Source: Pipra filicauda (taxonomy: Eukaryota > Chordata > Aves > Passeriformes > Pipridae). Taken from it: DNA of 64,000 bases. The position numbers were made by a program, and so were the translations under genes. Location: the NCBI RefSeq assembly GCF_003945595.2, contig NW_024104532.1, positions 9,867,372 through 9,931,371 of the forward strand, in the 5' to 3' direction. Shown here piece after piece: positions 57,980 to 64,000 of the stretch. How positions within the stretch are numbered: position 1 is the first letter of the stretch; every line of letters begins with the position of its first letter. Under the pieces are notes generated by a model. It had not been told where the DNA came from and did not search any database. It saw only the letters and a program-made list of their open reading frames with translations.

Positions 57980-60900
57980 GTAGGCAAACCTACGAGGGCC
58001 ACGCTATGGGAGCCCAGCCTTCCAGCTCAGCTGGAGCCCGGGGCATCCCCCAAAGCCAGTGGTTCCTCAGCCTCGTCCCCAAAGCAGGGCTCCGGTGCCC
58101 GCGCTGGGCTGACTCACTTCATGGGAAAGGGCAGGGTGTCAGGCAGGGCGGGCAGTGACCCTGCGCGGGCACAGCGCCCTTCCTCCTGCTCCTCTCTGCT
58201 GCCTCTCCAGGGCTCCAGCAGCCGCGCCGGGGCTGGGATGTCCCGTACCCCACAGCACCCCTCCTCTGCTGGGCAGGGGCACAGGGACGCAGGCTACAGG
58301 GATCTGGGAGCAGCAATGCGTCTTCCCCCGGGGTCGCAGTCTGCGGGGGGTGCCAAATCCGTCGGGCTGTGGCTCTGCCCAGCCCCAGCCCCCTTCTCCC
58401 CGCACGGCTGCCCCGCCGGGCACGCTCTCCCCGTGCAGCACGGCGAGTGCCCCGCGGCAGCGCGCCCACCCCGGGGGACAAAGGGAAGCTCTGTCTGTGC
58501 CCGGCGTTAAAATATTTGGCACTGCCTGAGCGTGGAAACAGCTCAAGACACTTCTGTTCTGACTCCAGCCAGCGCTGCTAATGGCAGGGCCACCCCCGGT
58601 CCCGGCGCAGCCAGAGGGTGGGTGGGCTGGGAGCAGCCCTGGGGAGAAGGGCTGGGGGATGCTGGTGGGTGACAGATGGGACATCAGCCGGCACTGTGTG
58701 CTCACAGCCCGGAGAGCAGAGTGTATCCCGGGCTGCACCGTGGCAGTGTGGGCAGCAGGGTGAGGAGGGGATGCTCCCCCCCCTGCTCTGCTCCAGTGAG
58801 ACCCCCCCGGGACATCACATCCACCTCCTGTTCAAGAGGAGGCCATGGAAATGATCCAAGGGCTGGGACAGCTCTTCTGGCACAGCTTTGCTATGGAGAC
58901 AGGCTGAGAGAGCTGGGGTTGTTCAGCCTGGAGAAAAGAAGACTCCAGGGAAACCTCAGAGCCCCTTCCAGTATCTAAAGGGTCTCCAAGAGAGCTGGAA
59001 AGGCCCTTTGACAAGGGCCTGGAGTGACAGGACCCACTGCCAGAGGGCAGGGTTAGATGGGATATTGGGAAGAAATCCTTCCCTGTGAGGGTGGGGAGGC
59101 CCTGGCACAGGTTGCCCAGAGAAGCTGTGGCTGCCCCTGGATCCCTGGAATTGTCCAAGGCCAGGTCAGATGGGGCTTGGAGCAACCTGGGATAGTGGAA
59201 GGTGTCCCTGCCCATGGTAGAGGGGTTGGAACAAGATGAGCTTCAAGGTCCCTTCCAACCCAAACCATTCTGTCATCCCATGACTGTTGAAATCCCCCTG
59301 ATCAGATTGGAGTGGGGTGTGGGTCTGCAGGAATGGGGATGTGACTACCTTGGCTGCCCACCTGCCCCTGCTGCACGAACCCACTGCAGTCCCTCTGGGC
59401 CCCCCAAACCCCATGCTAAGCTCAGAGATGGACACAGGGTCCAGCTCCCACTACCTGGCACGGGACACAGAACTGCCTTGCTGCTGACCCTGCACATCTC
59501 CCCGGGCAGGTGGATAAAGTTCGAGGAGAAGGTGGAGGACGGGGGGGAACGCTGGAGCGCACCCCACGTCCCAGCCCTCCCCCTGCACAGCCTCTTCCAG
59601 CTGAGGACATGCCTGCAAAAGGGGACGGTGCTCCTGGATCTGGATGCTGCCAGTTTCAAGGAAATAATCGGTACATGGGTAATGCAGAAGTCATCTCCTG
59701 GGATGGGCTGGTCCCTGGAGAAGGACAGGCCACCAGGAGGTGCCTGTAGAACAGCACTGGTGAATGACAGCTGGGCACCTGGTGTGGCTGCTGCTCCAGC
59801 TAAGGGGGCTTTTCACTGGGCAGCGAACCAGGGGGACTCAGGGCTGTCCCTGTCCCTGCTGCAGACAAGGTGCTTTCTGGGCATCCTGAGGAAGCAGAGC
59901 TGCAGCCTGCATTGAGGGAACACTTGACAGCCCTCCTGCTCCTCCAGCCACGGCACCAGCCCACGAAATCCCTGCTGCAGCTCCTCGCCGAGCTCACCCT
60001 CTCTCCCTGCCGAGGTATCCCACCAGGAATCCTTCCAGTGCCACCAGCCCGGGGCAGTGTCCACATTGCCTGTTCACTTGCACATGTGGGTCTGCAGGAA
60101 TGGTTTCTTACCTTTCTTTGCAGGGAAGGCCAAAGGCAAGTCTGAGCCCAGAGCCCAGCTCTCCAAAACGCCTCTTAAGGAGCAGGTAAGGCAGGAAGGA
60201 GCTGGGCTGGGAGCAGCTGCTGCATCCCAGGTGCCCAGCCACTGCATTCCTTTCCTTTCAGCTGAGAAACCACTTTAGGAAGAAGGTCCCACCGGGAGCT
60301 GAAGCTGCTCACGTTGCTGTGGGTGAAGTAGAATTCCTGGAGAAGCCCGTCACTGCCTTCATTCGCCTCAGGCACGGGGTGTCCCTTGGCTCACTGGCTG
60401 AAGTTGCTCTCCCCAGCAGGTAACAGAGCACGGCCCATGCCCCTGTTCCCTCTTTGTCCCTGTCTCCCCATTCCCTCCCACACCACACAGGGCTTGGCCA
60501 AAGCAAAGGGAATTGCAGCCAGTGCCACATACAGTCCCAGAATCCTGTCTCACTGCTTCCCTTTCGGCTTTTTCCAGCTCCTTAGGAGCATTTCGGGATG
60601 GGCTGAGAGCGGAGTATGTATTGGGCAGCCTGGGAGGGACATCCCCTGGCTCATCCCCACCTGGAGTCTGCATTCCCTGTCCTTAGGAGGCTCTGGATGC
60701 TCTCCACTTACTGCCGGGAGCGCGGGGCTGGCGGCGGGACGCAAGTTCGCAGGAGTCTCTTGCCCTCCCGCTGCCCACGAGCAGTGGGACGGGGTGGGGG
60801 GAAAGAAGAAGGGAAAGAGGTTTTCCCCCATGGCTGAGGAACGCAGCTGTGAGAGTAAATGGTCCGTGTGTCTCTTGAGCTGGGCGCTTCCTTAGGGAGC

Positions 60901-63900
60901 GCGCGGAGGAGGCAGGCGGGGATCAGGAGGGACATTGCCACCTCCTGGTCACTCTGCCCAGAGCACCCGTCCTGCAGGAGCTGGGAGGAGCAGGACATCC
61001 ACCCACCTGCCGCTCTGTGCTCGGTGGCAGATGGGTGGCAGGTCCCCATATAGAGGGTCTCATGACAGCCCCTTGCCCTGAATTTCCCCCCCTCAAACAA
61101 GAGGGGAGAGACAACTCGTCCCTCCCCATCCCTTTGCCCACGGTACCATCCCCTTTGGTGGCCATGCCAGACTGTTCCAAAGGCACAGCCACCACCTCGG
61201 GGCTGTCTCCCTCTCAGGTCCATCTCCAAGGTTTTAAGGTTTTCACATCGATGTGGTGCAGATGCCCGGGTGACAGCAATCCCGGGTGGCTTCTGTCACC
61301 TCCCGTCCCCTTGGAGCAGGCTCCAGGGGACCTCCAGCCCCACATCAGGGCTGCAGCAGGTTCTGCTGAGCCCCACTCAACCCCACTCATGCTACTGGAG
61401 GAGTTTCCCTGCCCCCTCTCTGGAGGTTTGCTCAGGGTAGTGTCCTGGAACCGCTCGGCAGCCTCAGGGTTCCAGGACCGTAACAGTTTCTGCCAGTTTT
61501 GGAAAGGAGGGGAGGGCTTGGTTAAACATTTGGCTGGACTGTCCCTCTGTAGACCTCATTATTTTGCACCATCCTCTGAGGTGTGGGATTTTCACCATAT
61601 TTTATCAAGGACCCTGAGCTCTCTTCCCAGTCTCCTCCCATGTCTCCCGAGTCCCGTCAAACCTGCTGCCCATGCTGCCAGCAGGCTCTCCTTCCCTAAC
61701 GCTCCTGCATCCTGCCTGTGAGCAACATTCCCGGGAGCATGATCCCACAGACACCCCCAGCCAAGACCTTGATCCCACAGACACCCCCAGCCAAGACCCT
61801 GATCCCACAGACACCCCCAACCAAGACCTTGATCCCACAGACAGCCAAGGCTGTCTCCTCCTCTGCCCCAAACACCTCTCCCCCCACGCCCCCCAGCCCC
61901 GGTTTCTGCAGACCCTGTGATCCAGTGGAGTCCTGGCATCCCATGTTGTGGGCTCTCCATGCAGTGGCAACCCTCTTAGGGTGGTCACTCCTTAAGGTGG
62001 CAGGAGCCCTCCAAGCCTGGCCAGCTGCTGTCCCCAGCATCCCCACAGTCTCCCCTGGGAGAAGCATCCCCCAGGGAGCAGAGGGCTGCTCCAGAGCTGT
62101 GCTGTCCCACCCACAGGTTCCTCTTCATCCTGCTGGGTCCCCCCAAAGTGAAAGCCTACCACGAGGTTGGCAGGGCCATGGCCATGCTGCTGATGGATGA
62201 GGTGAGCCTGGAGCAGCACCCATGACTGGGATGGGCCTGGGATGGTGACACCAGGGCTCTTCTCCTCTGCAGGCTGCAGTGGAGGGCAGAGGAGGGGGTG
62301 AACTGGTGCTTTCCCTTGCCTAGGATAAGAAAACTAAGGTTTGGGGTGGGTCTGTAGGATGTAGGGGCACTGGTTGCACTGAAGTGGGTGGGTTTGTTCC
62401 TTGGTGAAGGCTGCAGGTTGGGAGGAAGGCTCCGAGGGGCTGAACACAGGGACATGGTGGCTAAACCACAGCACCTCCCCACAGCTCTTCCAAAGGGTTG
62501 CCTGGCAGGCTGAGCACCGAGAGGACCTCGTCACAGGGATGGAGGCGTTCCTGGATGAGCTGATTGTGCTTCCTCCTGGGAAATGGGACCCCAGTGCCCG
62601 AATTCCTCCGCCGAGCTCTCTGTCATCTCCGTGCAGGAGGTGGGCTGAGGGGAGGGCACCCCAACCTCTGCCAGCCCCTCTGCAGGGTCCTGGGGGGCAC
62701 ACCCCCACCTGTGACATTGAAACTTCCATCCCCATGGGGATGAAGCTGCCCTGGAGCAGGGAGGTCCTCCCAGCTAAGCCCCTCTGACACTCCAGCCAAG
62801 GACCACAGCTCCAGTCCCTGATGCTGTTAGTCCTGCTGTCCCACTTGGCAGGGGGTGGCAAAACCACCCCATATGCCCTTCAAAAGGAGCTGCTGGGAAT
62901 GCTGGGATTCAGCACTCGGATGTGAAGCCCATCCTCTGAGCAGGACATCCCGGACTCGGCCCTGCTGCTCCAACAAAACTAGTCCTGTGAGCTCTGGCTC
63001 CAGGGCTTGCTGGAGGAGATCATGGTTGGGTTGGAAGGGACCTCTAAAGGGGACCTCTAAAGACCACCTAGTCCAATCTCCAGTCTCTCCTCCTCCTCCT
63101 GGTCTTTCTCCTCCCCATTTTCAGGGGATACACGAGGTCCCCCAACCCTGCTGGCACCCCTGTCCCCTCTCCATCCTCCCTTTGCCCTCATAGTGTCCCC
63201 TAGGTGCAGCTGGCCCCTGAGGGTCCCAACCTGAAGCCTGTCTCAGGCTCTGTTCTGCCATAGGACCACTGTGGACCCACCAGACCAGCAGCCCCATGGC
63301 AACGGGGACATGGCAGCAGCTGGGGACAGAGCCAGCCCAGGGCACCCACGCTCTGGGGAGGAGCTGGAGAGGACAGGCAGGTGGGTGCCTGGAGGGACGA
63401 GGTGATGGGTGACGGATTGGGGGCAGGGAACTGGCTGTCATGGGGCCACCAAGCCCCTCTGAGCTGGTGTTTCCCAGGGAAGGGACCATCCCTTGCTGGG
63501 TGACTGTGTGGGGGGTGATGCCCAGCTGTGGGGGCTGCTCTGAGACCTCCCTCCTCTCCTCTGCCCCAGGCTTTTCGGGGGGCTGCTGCGAGACATCCGC
63601 AGGAAGGCACCGTGGTACTGCAGTGACTTCTCCGACGCCCTGCACCCCCAGTGCCTCTCGGCAGTGCTCTACATCTACCTGGCCACAGTCACCAACGCCA
63701 TCACCTTCGGGGGCATGCTGGGGGACGCCACTGCCAACATGCAGGTCAGCACAGCCGTGGGGTGCCCGGCACCCACCCGGAGTGCTCAGCCCAGCCCATG
63801 GGGCTCCTTGGTGCCCACCTCCCACCAGTGCTCCTGGAGCATCCTGAGCATCACCCCAATCCTCCTCCTTCCCCCAGCACTGACCCTGCACTGTGCTGCT

Positions 63901-64000
63901 GGGAGGGACAGGCCCAGGACCCCCCTCCCTGCCGTGTGCCTGGCACCCCTTCCCTGCATTTCAGGGGGTGCTGGAGAGCTTCCTGGGCACGGCCTTTGCT
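57846..64000 (+). CDS. SLC4A9: SLC4A9 (AE4), 5' part: ten exons, runs off right edge
   Basis: Member of the SLC4 bicarbonate transporter family, an epithelial membrane protein reported as a Cl-/HCO3- exchanger with possible cation dependence. Recognised exons are 57846-57979, 59510-59670, 59865-60014, 60124-60185, 60262-60419, 62117-62201, 62485-62639, 63264-63380, 63570-63744 and 63965 to the edge. All introns are GT/AG and phases agree, giving 411 residues so far of roughly 950-1000 expected. Visible parts of the cytoplasmic domain include [67 protein letters not shown] and [15 protein letters not shown]. Then [16 protein letters not shown] opens the first membrane span. The pattern fits SLC4A9 best, by match to the human AE4 N-terminus and by position next to HBEGF. 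The start codon is uncertain. The catalytic transmembrane domain lies beyond the window. Confidence 0.93.
57980..59509 (+). other. SLC4A9: SLC4A9 intron containing a CR1
   Basis: GTAGGC donor to CCCCGGGCAG acceptor. GC-rich, with a plus-oriented CR1 at 58841-59283. Confidence 0.88.
58841..59283 (+). mobile_element. CR1 LINE 3' fragment in SLC4A9 intron
   Basis: Starts TTCAAGAGGAGGCCATGGAA, then [24 protein letters not shown], ILGRNPSL, and the conserved GGGAGGCCCTGGCACAGGTT block. It ends CAAACCATTCTGTCATCCCA. It is a 5'-truncated copy in sense orientation to SLC4A9. Confidence 0.93.
59510..59670 (+). CDS. SLC4A9: SLC4A9 exon (cytoplasmic domain)
   Basis: Completes Arg45, then [40 protein letters not shown] and [13 protein letters not shown] before the donor GTACAT. 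The W..FEEK and RWSAPHVP motifs are hallmarks of the SLC4 cytoplasmic domain. Confidence 0.95.
59865..60014 (+). CDS. SLC4A9: SLC4A9 exon (cytoplasmic domain)
   Basis: Encodes [40 protein letters not shown] and [10 protein letters not shown]. The LLLLQPRH segment matches the LLLQRPQH-type motif of SLC4 N-terminal domains. Acceptor CTGCTGCAG, donor GTATCC. Confidence 0.93.
60124..60185 (+). CDS. SLC4A9: SLC4A9 short linker exon
   Basis: Sixty-two bases, [20 protein letters not shown] plus Q, acceptor TTTCTTTGCAG, donor GTAAGG. It is poorly conserved, basic and likely flexible. The call rests on splice sites, phase and the flanking SLC4 exons. Confidence 0.85.
60262..60419 (+). CDS. SLC4A9: SLC4A9 exon (cytoplasmic domain core)
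   Basis: Encodes [40 protein letters not shown] and [12 protein letters not shown] plus part of Arg222. The KxPPGAEA..V..GE..FL..P..AF.RL pattern is shared with human AE4 and related SLC4 proteins. Donor GTAACA. Confidence 0.95.
60420..62116 (+). other. SLC4A9: SLC4A9 intron (1.7 kb)
   Basis: Holds a 30-bp tandem repeat at 61741-61848. No exon is expected here, because the flanking exons join directly in the family alignment. Confidence 0.85.
61741..61848. repeat. 30-bp tandem repeat, 3.6 copies
   Basis: GATCCCACAGACACCCCCAG plus CCAAGACCTT repeats at 61741, 61771 and 61801, with a partial copy from 61831. The 30-base period keeps one frame open ([10 protein letters not shown] repeats), but this is intronic. 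Confidence 0.95.
62117..62201 (+). CDS. SLC4A9: SLC4A9 exon (RFLFILLGP motif)
   Basis: Completes Arg222, then [20 protein letters not shown] and MAMLLMDE, a highly conserved core strand and helix of the SLC4 cytoplasmic domain. Acceptor CACCCACAG, donor GTGAGC. Confidence 0.96.
62485..62639 (+). CDS. SLC4A9: SLC4A9 exon (LPPGKWDP motif)
   Basis: Encodes [40 protein letters not shown] and [11 protein letters not shown]. The AFLDE..VLPPG.WDP.ARIPPP signature is typical of SLC4A9 and the Na-bicarbonate branch. Donor GTGGGC splits Arg302. Confidence 0.95.
63019..63083 (-). mobile_element. CR1 3'-terminal stub with internal duplication
   Basis: The plus strand reads GGTTGGGTTGGAAGGGACCT, CTAAAGGGGACCTCTAAAGA and CCACCTAGTCCAATCTCC. 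This is the reversed CR1 end, with the GGGACCTCTAAAG segment duplicated. Only about 65 bases remain, in an SLC4A9 intron. Confidence 0.6.
63264..63380 (+). CDS. SLC4A9: SLC4A9 exon (variable linker before the membrane domain)
   Basis: Encodes [38 protein letters not shown] and flanking split Arg codons. It is low in conservation and hydrophilic, corresponding to the variable linker of human AE4 that ends ELQRTGR. Acceptor TGCCATAG, donor GTGGGT. Confidence 0.9.
63570..63744 (+). CDS. SLC4A9: SLC4A9 exon (entry into first membrane span)
   Basis: Encodes [40 protein letters not shown] and [18 protein letters not shown]. These are the G..DI.RK.P.Y.SDF..AL linker and the near-invariant first transmembrane segment of SLC4 transporters. 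Acceptor TGCCCCAG, donor GTCAGC, phase 0 out. Confidence 0.97.
63965..64000 (+). CDS. SLC4A9: SLC4A9 exon, cut by the window edge
   Basis: After a GCATTTCAG acceptor it reads [12 protein letters not shown], the conserved start of transmembrane segment 2 (G..E...GTA). It continues beyond the window. Confidence 0.94.

Overview
This is a vertebrate nuclear window, almost certainly from a bird. Its genes are split by canonical GT/AG introns, it contains about a dozen short, mostly 5'-truncated CR1 LINE fragments (the dominant avian retrotransposon), and it has many GC-rich minisatellites and CpG islands. I see no bacterial operons, phage genes, CRISPR arrays or tRNA/rRNA genes. The gene order CYSTM1(+) - PFDN1(-) - HBEGF(-) - SLC4A9(+) matches the order and orientation on human 5q31.3. 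I infer the homologous avian microchromosomal segment but cannot name the species.

Layout. 1-9022 is an intron of CYSTM1 with a CR1 fragment at the left edge and a 52-bp minisatellite. 9023-9129 is the last coding exon of CYSTM1, followed by its 3' UTR. 9486-12880 separates two convergent genes and holds a CpG-rich patch plus an 18-19-bp minisatellite of about 0.7 kb. 12899-45929 is PFDN1 on the minus strand: four coding exons (122 aa) spread over two introns of about 16 kb and a first intron of 1.1 kb made almost entirely of a degenerate G-rich tandem repeat. Its start codon lies in a perfect TISU/YY1 motif, and a CR1 copy begins about 100 bp upstream. 48419-55055 is HBEGF on the minus strand: five coding exons (208 aa) with a 1.6-kb 3' UTR and a CpG-island promoter. 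57846-64000 is the 5' part of SLC4A9 on the plus strand: ten exons covering the cytoplasmic N-terminal domain and the start of the first membrane span. It runs off the right edge.

How the genes relate. They share no pathway; the order reflects old vertebrate synteny. PFDN1 is a subunit of the prefoldin co-chaperone for actin and tubulin. HBEGF is a membrane-anchored, heparin-binding EGFR/ERBB4 ligand released by metalloproteases. SLC4A9 is a bicarbonate-family anion transporter. CYSTM1 is a small cysteine-rich tail-anchored membrane protein. HBEGF and SLC4A9 are divergent and separated by about 2.8 kb without any recognisable CR1.

I found no convincing undescribed biological system. The points most worth checking are the PFDN1 promoter and intron-1 architecture, a CpG island inside PFDN1 intron 2, and the minisatellite beside a CpG-rich patch between the CYSTM1 and PFDN1 3' ends. 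Most long open frames outside the exons listed here are by-products of GC-rich or repeated DNA.
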